This document shows positions 7,842 to 16,588 of a stretch of DNA of 64,000 bases, one piece after another. A program made the translations under genes and the position numbers. Positions within the stretch are counted from its first letter, which is position 1. Each line of letters begins with the position of its first letter. The DNA comes from an uncultured Clostridia bacterium (GTDB lineage: Bacteria > Bacillota > Clostridia > Lachnospirales > CAG-274): the NCBI GenBank assembly GCA_947630475.1, contig CANRHR010000004.1:1-64000 (forward strand). Reading direction: 5' to 3'. Below the pieces are notes generated by a model. The model had not been told where the DNA came from, made no database searches, and was given only the letters and a program-made list of their open reading frames with translations.

Positions 7842-10310
7842 TTATTTTTTTGTAAGCTTAAAAGTATCGTCGCAAAAATCAAGAATCACGCTGTCACCGT
7901 TTTTAAATTCTTTTTCAAGAAGCCTTTGAGCAAACAAATCTTCTATTTTGGATTGAATTGCTCTTCTTAAAGGCCTTGCTCCGTAAACGGGGTCATATCC
8001 TTCTTCGGCGATTTTTTCGACAGCGGCATCTGTAAACTCAAGCTCTATATTGAGATTGAGTTTTATTCTGTCTTTGATTTCACCCAGCATTATTGCAGCA
8101 ATCTCTTTTATGCTTTGCTTATCAAGCTGATGGAATACAATTATATCGTCTATTCTGTTTAAAAATTCGGGGCGAAAAAGCTTTTTTACCTCTCCCATAA
8201 CGCTGTTTTTAATTTCATCATAGCTCCTCTGCTCATCATTTCCGCCGCCTGATGAGAAACCGAGCTTTTTGTTTTCGGTTATTGTTCTTGCGCCTGCGTT
8301 TGAGGTCATTATAATAACGGTATTTTTAAAATCTATTTTTCTGCCCTGAGAATCGGTTATGTGTCCGTCATCAAGCACTTGAAGAAGAATGTTGAAAACG
8401 TCTGGATGAGCTTTTTCTATCTCATCAAAAAGGATAACGCAGTAAGGCTTTCTTCGTATTTTTTCGCTAAGCTGCCCGCCTTCGTCAAAGCCTACATAGC
8501 CCGGAGGAGAACCGATTATTTTGGAAACGCTGTGCTTTTCCATATATTCGCTCATATCGACTCTTATCATAGAGTCTTCATCGCCGAAAAGCGTTTCGCT
8601 TAATGCTTTTGAAAGCTCTGTTTTTCCTACGCCCGTTGGGCCTAAGAATAAAAACGAGCCTATAGGACGCTTTGGATCTTTAAGCCCTATTCGTCCTCGT
8701 CTTACTGCCCTTGCCACGGCTTCAACGGCTTCATTTTGACCTACCACTCTTTTATGGAGTATTTCTTCCATATTTTTAAGCCTTTCGCTTTCTTCCTCCT
8801 GAAGCTGCCTTACGGGTATACCGGTCCAGCCGGATACGATATCGGCTATTTCATCTTCGCCCACAACCTGAGCTTCGTTTCCTACCTTGCTCTTCCATTG
8901 GTTTTTGGCGTCGTTAAGCTCTGATCTTATTTCGTCCTGCTTCTTTTTTATTTCGCTTGCCTTTTCGTAATTTTCACCTTTTATTGCTTCTTCTTTTTCT
9001 TTATCTAAGGCTGAAAGCTTTTCTTCCAATTCTTTTATTCCGCTTGGGGCGGTAAAGGTTTTAAGCCTTACCTTTGATGCCGCTTCATCGAGCACGTCAA
9101 TTGCCTTATCCGGCAAGAATCTGTCTGTAATATATCGGCTTGAGAGCTTTACGGCTGCAATGATTGCTTCATCGGTAATTTTAACGCTGTGATGAGCCTC
9201 ATATTTATCCCTAAGGCATTTAAGCATTTTTATTGCATCCTCTTGAGAAGGCTCTTCAACTTTCACAGGCTGGAATCTTCTTTCGAGGGCGGCGTCCTTT
9301 TCGATGTATTTTCTGTATTCGTTTAAAGTTGTTGCCCCTATAACCTGAATTTCGCCCCTTGCAAGAGATGGCTTTAAAATGTTTGATGCATCTATTGCGC
9401 CTTCCGCTCCGCCTGCTCCTATTATCGTGTGAAGCTCATCTATAAACAGTATAACATTTGCAGATGCGACAACTTCATCAAGCACCTTTTTGATTCTTTC
9501 TTCAAATTCTCCTCTGTATTTGCTTCCGGCAACCATAGAGGACAGATCGAGAGAAACCACTCTTTTATCTTTTAATATTTCGGGAACATCTCCGTCAACT
9601 ATTTTTTGTGCAAGACCTTCGGCGATGGCTGTTTTTCCTACGCCGGGATCACCTACAAGGCAGGGATTGTTTTTTGTTCTTCTGGTTAAAATTTGTATAA
9701 CCCTTTCGATTTCGCTTTCTCTGCCCGCTACGGGGTCAAATTTATGCTCAGCCGCCATAGCGTTAAGATCTCTGCTGAATTGATTAAGAGTCGGCGTAGA
9801 GTTGTTTTTATTTTTTGCTTTGGAGCCGTTTTTAACAGGTATGCCGTTTGCCTTTTCTCCCTCGCCAAGCATATTCATTATATCGTTATAAAGCTTTTCG
9901 GGATTTACATTTAATATGGAAAGTATTTTAATTGCATAGCTTTCGCCGTAAATCGAGCTTGCTTCACCTATAAGCGCCAAAAGCAAATGTTCTGTTCCTA
10001 TATAATTTGTATTCATTGCAATTGCTTCCTGATAGCTTCTTTGAATAACTCTGTTTGTCCTTGGCGTTATTGAATTTTCGTTAAGCTCGGAGCTGCTGTG
10101 TCCCATGCCGACAAGCTCTATAAGCTTATTTTTTATATCTTCTTCGCTTACATTCTGCATCTCAAGAGCCTTTGAAGCAACTGAATCCTTAACGTGGCTC
10201 AACGCCAAAAGCAGATGCTCCGTGCCTACATAGTCATGGCCTAAATTCATAGCCGCTTCAAGAGAGCAGTTTAAAACCTGTTCCGCTTTTTTTGTAAATT
10301 TTGGCTGCAT
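7842..10310 (-). CDS. clpC: ATP-dependent Clp protease ATPase subunit ClpC
   Basis: ClpC is the AAA+ unfoldase that feeds substrates, including McsB-marked phospho-arginine proteins, to ClpP. Seen in order: a double N-domain (residues about 1-145, two EHLLLAL repeats), AAA1 with Walker A GDPGVGKT (220-227), a UVR/middle-domain coiled coil (about 425-470, KEEAIKGENYEKASEIKKKQ) that binds adaptors, and AAA2 with GPTGVGKT (557-564) plus a C-terminal D2 small domain. The length, 822 residues, is typical. The ribosome site AAAGGAGG precedes the ATG. It is the third gene of mcsA-mcsB-clpC, 73 bp after mcsB, and shares their CIRCE-controlled promoter. Confidence 0.97.
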   Translation of the reverse strand: MQPKFTKKAEQVLNCSLEAAMNLGHDYVGTEHLLLALSHVKDSVASKALEMQNVSEEDIKNKLIELVGMGHSSSELNENSITPRTNRVIQRSYQEAIAMNTNYIGTEHLLLALIGEASSIYGESYAIKILSILNVNPEKLYNDIMNMLGEGEKANGIPVKNGSKAKNKNNSTPTLNQFSRDLNAMAAEHKFDPVAGRESEIERVIQILTRRTKNNPCLVGDPGVGKTAIAEGLAQKIVDGDVPEILKDKRVVSLDLSSMVAGSKYRGEFEERIKKVLDEVVASANVILFIDELHTIIGAGGAEGAIDASNILKPSLARGEIQVIGATTLNEYRKYIEKDAALERRFQPVKVEEPSQEDAIKMLKCLRDKYEAHHSVKITDEAIIAAVKLSSRYITDRFLPDKAIDVLDEAASKVRLKTFTAPSGIKELEEKLSALDKEKEEAIKGENYEKASEIKKKQDEIRSELNDAKNQWKSKVGNEAQVVGEDEIADIVSGWTGIPVRQLQEEESERLKNMEEILHKRVVGQNEAVEAVARAVRRGRIGLKDPKRPIGSFLFLGPTGVGKTELSKALSETLFGDEDSMIRVDMSEYMEKHSVSKIIGSPPGYVGFDEGGQLSEKIRRKPYCVILFDEIEKAHPDVFNILLQVLDDGHITDSQGRKIDFKNTVIIMTSNAGARTITENKKLGFSSGGGNDEQRSYDEIKNSVMGEVKKLFRPEFLNRIDDIIVFHQLDKQSIKEIAAIMLGEIKDRIKLNLNIELEFTDAAVEKIAEEGYDPVYGARPLRRAIQSKIEDLFAQRLLEKEFKNGDSVILDFCDDTFKLTKK

Positions 10311-10383
10311 TTATGTAACCTCCTTTATATATTTGTTTTTATTTTTAAAAATTTTCGGATAAAACATAAGCCTTTATATTTGC

Positions 10384-11406
10384 TTAAATGACATCGTTTA
10401 AATATTGCGCCCTTTGAATATCTCTTTCGGATTCGTTTAATGTTTTGCCGCATCTTTTTTGAAGATTTCCGCTTTGAATATTCATCATAATATTATATAT
10501 ATTAGCCTTTGGAGATGTTTTTAAAACATCGCTGTTTATGCCAAGCCTTACATCGGATAAAAGCTGCATAGCCTCTTTTGATGATATAAGCTTGCAGTTT
10601 TTAAGTATGCCGTATGAACGGAATATCATATCTTCAAATTCAAGCTTATGATATTTTTTGTATTGTTCGGTTATAGATTTTTCCTGCTCTATAATTTGGG
10701 CGGTAAGGTTTTTAAGGCTGTCTATTATTTCTTCTTCGCTTTTGCCAAGCGTGATTTGGTTTGATATCTGATAAATAGAGCCTAACGGTTCTGAGCCTTC
10801 GCCATATAATCCCCTCATTGTCATGCCGAATTTTGAAAGGCTTTGTGAAATTGAACGTATGCGTCCGGTTTTTTCGAGCATAGGCAGATGAAGCATAAAA
10901 GAAGCCCTAAGTCCTGTTCCGGTGTTTGTGGGGCAGGCGGTTAAATAGCCGTAGTTTTTGTCAAAGGCATATTCAACGCTTTCTTCTATCAAGTCGTCTA
11001 TTTTATCTGCATTTTGCCATGCCTTATCGATATTATAACCGGCGCATATGCTTTGTATTCTTAAATGATCTTCTTCGTTTAAAAGAATGCTTACAGATTC
11101 ATCATTTTGAATAAGAGCCGCACAGGGAGATTTTTTATTTATAAGATCTGCGCTTATAATATGATTTTCAAGCATAGCGGTTTTATCTTCATAGGAAAGA
11201 TTGTTAAGCTCTGTATATTCAAACATTTCAGATAAAAATGTTCTTTCGTTTTTTATTGCGTTTTTAACTTCTTCTATAAGCTGTTTTGATTTTTCCTCTG
11301 AAATAGCCGCAGAAAAAGGATATTTTTTTAGGTTTCTCGCAAGCCTTATTCTTGATGATATAACTGTTTGTTTATCAAGGTCTTTTTCTTCATACCATTT
11401 TGTCAT
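10384..11406 (-). CDS. mcsB: Protein arginine kinase McsB
   Basis: McsB is a phosphagen-kinase-fold enzyme that phosphorylates arginine residues of misfolded proteins, a degradation mark read by ClpC-ClpP. The 340-residue protein has the N-terminal SSRIRLARNL nucleotide-binding motif, the catalytic-cysteine loop ACPTNTGTGLRASFMLHLP, and GEGSEPLGSIYQISNQITLG. The ATG overlaps the mcsA stop by four bases (ATGA), showing translational coupling to its activator McsA. The C-terminal helical region is present (LLSDVRLGINSDVL, ERDIQRAQYLNDVI). Confidence 0.97.
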   Translation of the reverse strand: MTKWYEEKDLDKQTVISSRIRLARNLKKYPFSAAISEEKSKQLIEEVKNAIKNERTFLSEMFEYTELNNLSYEDKTAMLENHIISADLINKKSPCAALIQNDESVSILLNEEDHLRIQSICAGYNIDKAWQNADKIDDLIEESVEYAFDKNYGYLTACPTNTGTGLRASFMLHLPMLEKTGRIRSISQSLSKFGMTMRGLYGEGSEPLGSIYQISNQITLGKSEEEIIDSLKNLTAQIIEQEKSITEQYKKYHKLEFEDMIFRSYGILKNCKLISSKEAMQLLSDVRLGINSDVLKTSPKANIYNIMMNIQSGNLQKRCGKTLNESERDIQRAQYLNDVI

Positions 11407-11897
11407 TGTTTTTCCCTTCCTTCAAGTTCTCTTATTTTATCACGAAGCGCCGCTGCTTTTTCGTATTGCTCATCTTCCACAGCTTTTTTAAGTTTAAATT
11501 TAAGAGATTCAAGCTCGTGCTCGGCTTTAAGCTCAGCCCCTGCCTTTTGAGGAAACTTGCCGTTATGACGGCTGTTGCCCTGTATATTTTTTAAAATGGA
11601 ATCCATCTGTTTTGAAAATGTAGTATAGCATTGGGCGCAGCCAAGTCTTCCGCTTGCCTGTATATCGTTAAAGGTAAATCCGCATTCGGGGCACCTTAAG
11701 GCATGCTCTGCATAAGCGCCTATAGCCGGAGTATTTGTAAATCCGCTTAAAAAGCCCTTGAACATATTGTCGAAGGAGGGCGATAAATTCATTTGATGAG
11801 CGCATTTTTCACATAAATGATATTCGGTTGTTTCACCGTTAATGCTTTGCTGATAATGAACGGTTGCTTTGTTTTGTTTGCATTTTTCACACAACAT
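11403..11897 (-). CDS. mcsA: McsB activator McsA (zinc-finger, UVR protein)
   Basis: McsA is the 164-residue cofactor of McsB. It has four CxxC zinc-binding pairs in two modules (residues 3-6 CEKC with 29-32 CEKC, and CPEC near 70 with CAQC near 87) and a C-terminal UVR motif (LKKAVEDEQYEKAAALRDKIREL). AGGAGG precedes the ATG. In Bacillus and many relatives ctsR lies directly upstream of mcsA; here the next thing upstream is a 430-bp gap with a CIRCE operator and then a divergent gene, so McsA leads the operon. Confidence 0.94.
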   Translation of the reverse strand: MLCEKCKQNKATVHYQQSINGETTEYHLCEKCAHQMNLSPSFDNMFKGFLSGFTNTPAIGAYAEHALRCPECGFTFNDIQASGRLGCAQCYTTFSKQMDSILKNIQGNSRHNGKFPQKAGAELKAEHELESLKFKLKKAVEDEQYEKAAALRDKIRELEGREKQ

Positions 11898-12024
11898 AAT
11901 TATTCCTCCTGTCTTTTTGACAGCCCTGCTGTAGTTTTTTAAGGGTTGTTTTATTATAATTTGATAATATGCTTTAATTATTCATATATTAAGCAGTTAA
12001 ATCTAATATTTTTAGCTTGAATAT

Positions 12025-12053
12025 AATATAGCATTAAAATTGTTAGCCATCAA
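12025..12053 (-). promoter_or_regulatory. Sigma-A promoter of mcsA-mcsB-clpC
   Basis: The minus strand reads TTGATG (-35, 12053-12048), a 17-bp spacer and TATATT (-10, 12030-12025). The -35 hexamer lies inside the CIRCE palindrome at 12043-12069, so a bound HrcA would block polymerase directly. Confidence 0.75.
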
Positions 12054-12069
12054 GTTTGGTGAGTGCTAA
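12043..12069. promoter_or_regulatory. CIRCE element (HrcA operator)
   Basis: TTAGCCATC, nine bases, GAGTGCTAA. The family consensus is TTAGCACTC-N9-GAGTGCTAA; the right half matches 9 of 9 and the left half 7 of 9, with exact spacing. It overlaps the -35 of the mcsA promoter and lies about 150 bp upstream of the mcsA start. HrcA is the heat-shock repressor of groE and dnaK operons; its use here is discussed in the findings. Confidence 0.85.
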
Positions 12070-12154
12070 TTAAAATCGCATAAATCGTATAAATTGGCAC
12101 AAAATATATAATTATCTTTAATTATCTTAAAATTTCATTAAATTTTAAATTTTT

Positions 12155-12231
12155 TTATCGACTGAGTAAGCCTCCGCCTTTTAGGAGGCGGGTACTTAAT
12201 GAGTATATAGCGTAAGCAGAGTAAGAATATC
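12155..12231 (+). repeat. Repeat family 2, copy A
   Basis: It starts TTATCGACTGAGTAAGCC, continues with a hairpin (CTCCGCC, TTTT, AGGAGGCGG), then TGAGTATATAGCGTAAGC and ends near GAATATC. Copy B lies at 57479-57563 in the opposite orientation and a decayed copy C at 52921-52978. It sits between the mcsA promoter and the divergent dehydrogenase gene. The rest of the 430-bp gap holds the two promoters, CIRCE and AT-rich DNA. Confidence 0.75.
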
Positions 12232-12274
12232 ATCTTTAAAAAGATTACAAAATATTAAGCATTTAACGCAATTG

Positions 12275-12283
12275 TGATATAAT
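12275..12283 (+). promoter_or_regulatory. Extended -10 promoter for the dehydrogenase-asnA pair
   Basis: TGATATAAT is a perfect extended -10 (TG-n-TATAAT), 45 bp upstream of the start codon. The hexamer 17 bp further upstream (TTAAGC) is a poor -35, as is usual for extended -10 promoters. Confidence 0.6.
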
Positions 12284-12327
12284 AAAAAAAGATTATGCAT
12301 AAGCTTAAGTAAGGGAGGAAATATATA

Positions 12328-13281
12328 ATGAAAATTTGCGTTCTTGATGCGGCAACGCTTGAGGATACTTCGGTTTTTTCACGCTTTAACGATTTTGGAG
12401 AGGTTACGATTTTTGAAGAAACCAAAAACGAAGATGTAAAGCAAAGAATAAAGGGCTTCGATATAGTTATAGACAATAAAGCTGTAATATCCCAAAATGC
12501 CATAGAGGATAATGACAGCCTTAAGCTGATTGCGCTTCTTTCCACAGGCACAAATGTAATAGATATGGAAAGCGCCAAAAAAAAGGGGATAGCCGTTTGT
12601 AATGTCGCGGGATATTCAACAGCCAGTGTTTTGCAGCATACATTTGCAATTTTATTTGAGCTTTTGCAAAGGCTTAATATCTATGATGATTTTGTAAAAT
12701 CGGGAAAATACAGCGAAAGCTGTATGTTTACAAGTTATTTAAAGCCCTTTGAGGAAATAAACGCAAAAACATGGGGAATTGTAGGCTTGGGAACAATAGG
12801 AACGGCTGTTGCAAAGGCGGCGCAAGCCTTTGGGGCTGATGTCGTTTATTATTCGATAAGCGGTAAAAACTGTCCGGATTTTGAAAAAGTGGAATTTAAC
12901 GATCTTTTAAAAAGAGCCGATATAATTTCTCTGCACTGTGCATTAAGTAAAAAAACCAAAAATTTATTTTCATCTGCTCAGTTTAATATTATGAAAAAGA
13001 ACAGCATTATAATAAATGTTGCCCGAGGCTCCGTTATAAATGAGAATGACCTTGCCGAAGCCATAGACAGCGGCAAAATAGGAGGAGCTTGTTTGGATGT
13101 TTTTGAAAATGAGCCTATAAAAAAAGATAATGCTTTGCTAAAAATAAAAAATCGTGATAAAATAGTGTTGTCGCCGCATATCGCATGGGCATCAATTCAG
13201 TCAAGGCAGCGCCTTGTTGATGAGGTTTATAAAAATGTAAAGGCATTTATATGCGGGGAAAAAAGAAACAGAGTTATTTAA
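12328..13281 (+). CDS. D-isomer specific 2-hydroxyacid dehydrogenase
   Basis: This 317-residue NAD(P)-dependent dehydrogenase has an N-terminal substrate-binding domain (about 1-95) and a central Rossmann domain with GIVGLGTIGTAVA near residue 153. The catalytic Arg lies in INVARGSVINENDLAEAI, Glu in DVFENEP and His in LSPHIAWAS, the order expected for glycerate/hydroxypyruvate reductases. The closest named type is probably glycerate dehydrogenase (HprA-like), but the substrate cannot be fixed from sequence. AAGGGAGGA precedes the ATG. It is followed after 10 bp by asnA, so the two are cotranscribed. Confidence 0.88.
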   Translation: MKICVLDAATLEDTSVFSRFNDFGEVTIFEETKNEDVKQRIKGFDIVIDNKAVISQNAIEDNDSLKLIALLSTGTNVIDMESAKKKGIAVCNVAGYSTASVLQHTFAILFELLQRLNIYDDFVKSGKYSESCMFTSYLKPFEEINAKTWGIVGLGTIGTAVAKAAQAFGADVVYYSISGKNCPDFEKVEFNDLLKRADIISLHCALSKKTKNLFSSAQFNIMKKNSIIINVARGSVINENDLAEAIDSGKIGGACLDVFENEPIKKDNALLKIKNRDKIVLSPHIAWASIQSRQRLVDEVYKNVKAFICGEKRNRVI

Positions 13282-13291
13282 GGAGGCAGTT

Positions 13292-14296
13292 ATGAGCTTA
13301 GAAATACCGCAAAACTATAAATCAAAATTAGGGATAATAGAAACAGAGCTTGCGATAAAGGATATTAAAGATTTTTTTGAAAAAGCTTTGGCAAAAAAAT
13401 TAAATCTTACAAGAGTTTCGGCTCCGCTTTTTGTACTTCCAAATTCGGGAATAAATGACGATCTTAACGGCGTTGAAAGACCTGTTAAATTTGACGTTGC
13501 AGGCATAGGCTGCGAGGTTGAGGTTGTTCATTCGCTCGCAAAATGGAAAAGAGCCGCTCTTAAGCATTACGGATTCTCTAAAGGAGAAGGCCTTTATACC
13601 GATATGGATGCAATAAGACGTGATGAGGAGCTTGATAATTTACATTCCGTTTATGTCGATCAATGGGATTGGGAAATGATAATCGATAAATCCGAAAGAA
13701 ATATCGATACTCTTAAGGCTGTTGTTGAAAATATTTTTGATGTTTTTAAGCAGACCGAAAAATACATATGTGAAAAATACGACAAATTAGAAGCTTTTCT
13801 TCCGGATAAGGTAAACTTTATTTCTTCTCAGGAGCTTGAGGATATGTATCCGGAGCTTACGCCCAGAGAACGTGAAAATAAAATTGCCGAAAAATATAAG
13901 GCAGTATTTATAACACAGATAGGCGCAAAGCTTAAATCGGGAATAAAGCACGACGGAAGGGCGCCCGATTATGATGATTGGAGCTTAAACGGCGATCTTA
14001 TTTTTTATTATCCTGTTTTAGGTCATGCCTTTGAGGTGTCCTCAATGGGAATAAGGGTCGACGAAGAAAGCCTTTTAAGCCAGCTTAAACAGGCAGGCTG
14101 TGAAGAAAGAGCAAAGCTCGATTTTCATAAAGCGGTTTTAAATGCAAAGCTTCCCTATACGATAGGCGGAGGGCTTGGTCAGTCAAGAATATGTATGTTT
14201 TTGCTTGGAAAGGCGCATATAGGCGAGGTTCAGGCGTCTGTTTGGAGCAAAGTCATGATTGAAAGCTGCGCCGAAAAGGGAATAAATCTTCTTTAA
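13292..14296 (+). CDS. asnA: Aspartate--ammonia ligase (asparagine synthetase A)
   Basis: AsnA makes asparagine from aspartate, ammonia and ATP, forming AMP. The class II synthetase-like protein (334 residues, family length about 330) shows the family hallmarks LPNSGINDDLNGVERPV near residue 50, EVVHSLAKWKRAAL near 78, SVYVDQWDWE near 125 and a C-terminal GGGLGQSRICMFLLGKAHIGE. AGGAGG precedes the ATG. A rho-independent terminator follows directly. It supplies free asparagine, whereas charged Asn-tRNA is probably made by the AspRS/GatCAB genes at the right end of the window. Confidence 0.96.
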   Translation: MSLEIPQNYKSKLGIIETELAIKDIKDFFEKALAKKLNLTRVSAPLFVLPNSGINDDLNGVERPVKFDVAGIGCEVEVVHSLAKWKRAALKHYGFSKGEGLYTDMDAIRRDEELDNLHSVYVDQWDWEMIIDKSERNIDTLKAVVENIFDVFKQTEKYICEKYDKLEAFLPDKVNFISSQELEDMYPELTPRERENKIAEKYKAVFITQIGAKLKSGIKHDGRAPDYDDWSLNGDLIFYYPVLGHAFEVSSMGIRVDEESLLSQLKQAGCEERAKLDFHKAVLNAKLPYTIGGGLGQSRICMFLLGKAHIGEVQASVWSKVMIESCAEKGINLL

Positions 14297-14311
14297 AAGA
14301 AAAGACTTTAT

Positions 14312-14347
14312 AAGGCTCTTTTGGCTTAACCGCCGGAGAGCTTTTTT
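14312..14347 (+). terminator. Rho-independent terminator after asnA
   Basis: The stem GCTCT...TTGGC, loop, GCC...AGAGC is followed by TTTTTT, 18 bp past the asnA stop. Confidence 0.8.
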
Positions 14348-14414
14348 AATATACAGATTGTTTGCTAAATTTTACGTTTCTTTCAAAATATTCTTTTAAT
14401 AAAATTTATGATTG

Positions 14415-14443
14415 TTGATGTTGAATTATATTTTTGATATAAT
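14415..14443 (+). promoter_or_regulatory. Sigma-A promoter upstream of coaBC
   Basis: TTGATG (-35), a 17-bp spacer and a consensus TATAAT (-10), 85 bp upstream of the coaBC start. Confidence 0.75.
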
Positions 14444-14527
14444 AAATAAAACGGCTTTTAAGATTTGAAAAAACGCCGCAGACTTTATATACACAGGCGA
14501 AATTTATTTATGAAAGGCAGTGTGTAA

Positions 14528-15733
14528 ATGTTAAAAGGCAAATGTGTTGTTATAGGAGTTACAGGAAGTATTGCCGCATACAAAATAGCATCCCTTGCAA
14601 GTATGCTTAAAAAACAGGGCTGTGAAACGGAAATTATACTTACGGAAAATGCATCAAAATTTATAACTCCCGTCACCTTTGAGGCCCTGACGGGCAGAAG
14701 ATGCATACTTGATACCTTTGAAAGAAATTTTAAATTTGATATATCCCATATTTCTCTTGCAAAAAAGGCCGATCTTTTTATGGTTGCTCCGGCAAGCGCA
14801 AATATAATTGCAAAAATGGCAAACGGAATTGCAGACGATATGATTTCAACAACGATACTTGCGGCAAAATGCCCCAAGATAGCTGCGCCGGCAATGAATA
14901 CAAATATGTATGAAAACAGAATTGTAAGAGATAATATAGAAAAGCTTAAAAATTATGGCTTTGAAATTATAGAGCCCGTAGGCGGAATGCTTGCCTGCGG
15001 AGATATAGGCAAGGGCAAAATGCCTGAGCCTGAGGTTTTGTTTGAATATATATTAAAAAATATAGCCTTTGAAAAAGATCTTAAAGGCAAAAAGGTTTTG
15101 GTAAGCGCAGGCGCAACAAGAGAGGCGATAGACCCCGTAAGATTTATAAGCAATCATTCAAGCGGAAAAATGGGCTGCGCCATAGCTAAAGCGGCTGCCC
15201 TGAGAGGGGCTGAGGTTACGCTTGTGCATGGATATATGGAGGTTAAGCCGCCTATGTTTGTAAATGCAATAAAGGCTCAAAGCGCCGAAGATATGTTTGA
15301 AGCAATGACCGAAAGATTTTATGATTATGATTATATTTTTAAGGCGGCTGCCGTGGCGGATTATACTCCCGAGGTTGTTTTTGAACAAAAGCTTAAAAAA
15401 AATGATGACGATATGTCAATTAAGCTTAAGAGAACAATGGATATTTTAAAATATTTGGGAGAAAATAAAAAAGAGGGACAGGTATTATGCGGCTTTTCTA
15501 TGGAAACAGAAAATATGATAGAAAATTCCATAAAAAAGCTTCATAAAAAGAATTTGGATTTTATTGCCGCAAACAATCTAAAGCTTGATGGGGCCGGTTT
15601 TGGCACAGATACAAACATTATCACTATAGTATCCGAAAATGAAACAATTCAGCTTGAAAAAATGAGCAAAGATGAAGCCGCCCACAAAATAATAGATTAT
15701 GCGCTGAGCATAAGCCGAGGTTTATATGAATAA
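14528..15733 (+). CDS. coaBC: Phosphopantothenoylcysteine synthetase/decarboxylase CoaBC
   Basis: This bifunctional coenzyme A enzyme ligates cysteine to 4'-phosphopantothenate (CoaB) and decarboxylates the product to 4'-phosphopantetheine (CoaC). The N-terminal flavoprotein half has GSIAAYK, PASANIIAKMANGIADD and PAMNTNMYEN. LACGDIGKGKM carries the active-site-lid Cys. The C-terminal CoaB half begins at VSAGATREAIDPVRFISN with SSGKMGCAIA for nucleotide and substrate binding. The length, 401 residues, is normal. The ribosome site is weak (GAAAGGCAGTG). Its last eight bases overlap the start of the YihY gene. Confidence 0.96.
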   Translation: MLKGKCVVIGVTGSIAAYKIASLASMLKKQGCETEIILTENASKFITPVTFEALTGRRCILDTFERNFKFDISHISLAKKADLFMVAPASANIIAKMANGIADDMISTTILAAKCPKIAAPAMNTNMYENRIVRDNIEKLKNYGFEIIEPVGGMLACGDIGKGKMPEPEVLFEYILKNIAFEKDLKGKKVLVSAGATREAIDPVRFISNHSSGKMGCAIAKAAALRGAEVTLVHGYMEVKPPMFVNAIKAQSAEDMFEAMTERFYDYDYIFKAAAVADYTPEVVFEQKLKKNDDDMSIKLKRTMDILKYLGENKKEGQVLCGFSMETENMIENSIKKLHKKNLDFIAANNLKLDGAGFGTDTNIITIVSENETIQLEKMSKDEAAHKIIDYALSISRGLYE

Positions 15734-16544
15734 TGAAATAGTTTTATTTGTTTGCGTTTTGATAAAAAAAATAAAAGATAATGAATTGATACAGATGGCA
15801 AACGCATTAAGCTTTAAAATAATACTTTCCATATTTCCGTTTTTGATATTTTTGATTACGCTCTTAAGCTATGCGGGTATTGATTTTGAATATATTCTGG
15901 ATGTTATGAGCGCTTTTATCCCAAGCAAAAGCAGATATGTTTTGGAAATCTTTTTAAATGAGGCTGTTTACCAAAAGCATTTAAGTATTCTTTCTTCAAG
16001 CTTTTTAATTGCTGTTTTCAGCGCTTCATCAGGCTTTTTTTCGGCTTTAAAGAGCCTTAACCTAGCCTTTGAAATACAGGACAGCCGAAGCTATTTTACA
16101 CAAAGGCTTGTATGTGCGGCTATGGTTTTAATATTTGCCTTTCTTATTTCGGCTTCTCTTGTTATACTTATTTTTAGCGATATGATTGCGGGCTTTTTTA
16201 TTAAAAATAATGCGGCTGTTTTTATTGTTGATATTTTAAGTTCGCTTCCGGCGGCGGCTGTTACGGTTGCGCTTGTTTTTGTTTTGATAACCCTTACTTA
16301 TATAATTGCGGTAAACAGGAAGCTTAAATTAAGAGACGCTGCGCCGGGCAGTGTTTTTACAATGATTTTTTGGCTTGTATTTTCAAAGCTTTTTAATATT
16401 TATATAAATAATTTTTCAAAAATTTCATCGCTTTACGGAAGCATAGGAGGTATATTTATATTTTTTTATTGGATTAATCTTATTTCTGTAATATTTTTGA
16501 TAGGCGGTCAGATCAATGCTGTGCTTTTGGCGCAAAAAAATTGA
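15726..16544 (+). CDS. YihY/BrkB-family inner-membrane protein
   Basis: This 272-residue integral membrane protein has about six hydrophobic segments (for example residues 28-48, 91-110, 130-155, 173-198, 212-228 and 236-262). The conserved N-terminal ANALSFKIILSIFPFLIFL and the glycine-rich YGSIGGIFIFFYWINLISVIFLIGGQINA near the C-terminus define the family. Members were once named ribonuclease BN, an assignment since withdrawn; the true function is unknown. It overlaps coaBC by eight bases and its stop overlaps a TTG that opens the MoxR frame. Confidence 0.88.
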   Translation: MNNEIVLFVCVLIKKIKDNELIQMANALSFKIILSIFPFLIFLITLLSYAGIDFEYILDVMSAFIPSKSRYVLEIFLNEAVYQKHLSILSSSFLIAVFSASSGFFSALKSLNLAFEIQDSRSYFTQRLVCAAMVLIFAFLISASLVILIFSDMIAGFFIKNNAAVFIVDILSSLPAAAVTVALVFVLITLTYIIAVNRKLKLRDAAPGSVFTMIFWLVFSKLFNIYINNFSKISSLYGSIGGIFIFFYWINLISVIFLIGGQINAVLLAQKN

Positions 16545-16588
16545 AAAAGTGCGTTGAATTTACGGCTTGGAAGGAGCTGAGGAAGTAT

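Noticed and set aside
11898-12327. A ctsR gene or CtsR operator upstream of mcsA
   Set aside because: No reading frame of suitable length and no GGTCAAA-type heptad repeat was seen; the operator present is CIRCE.
16541-16588. TTG start for the MoxR gene, 16 codons upstream
   Set aside because: It lacks a ribosome site and the extra residues do not resemble MoxR N-termini; the ATG at 16589 has GAGGAAG.
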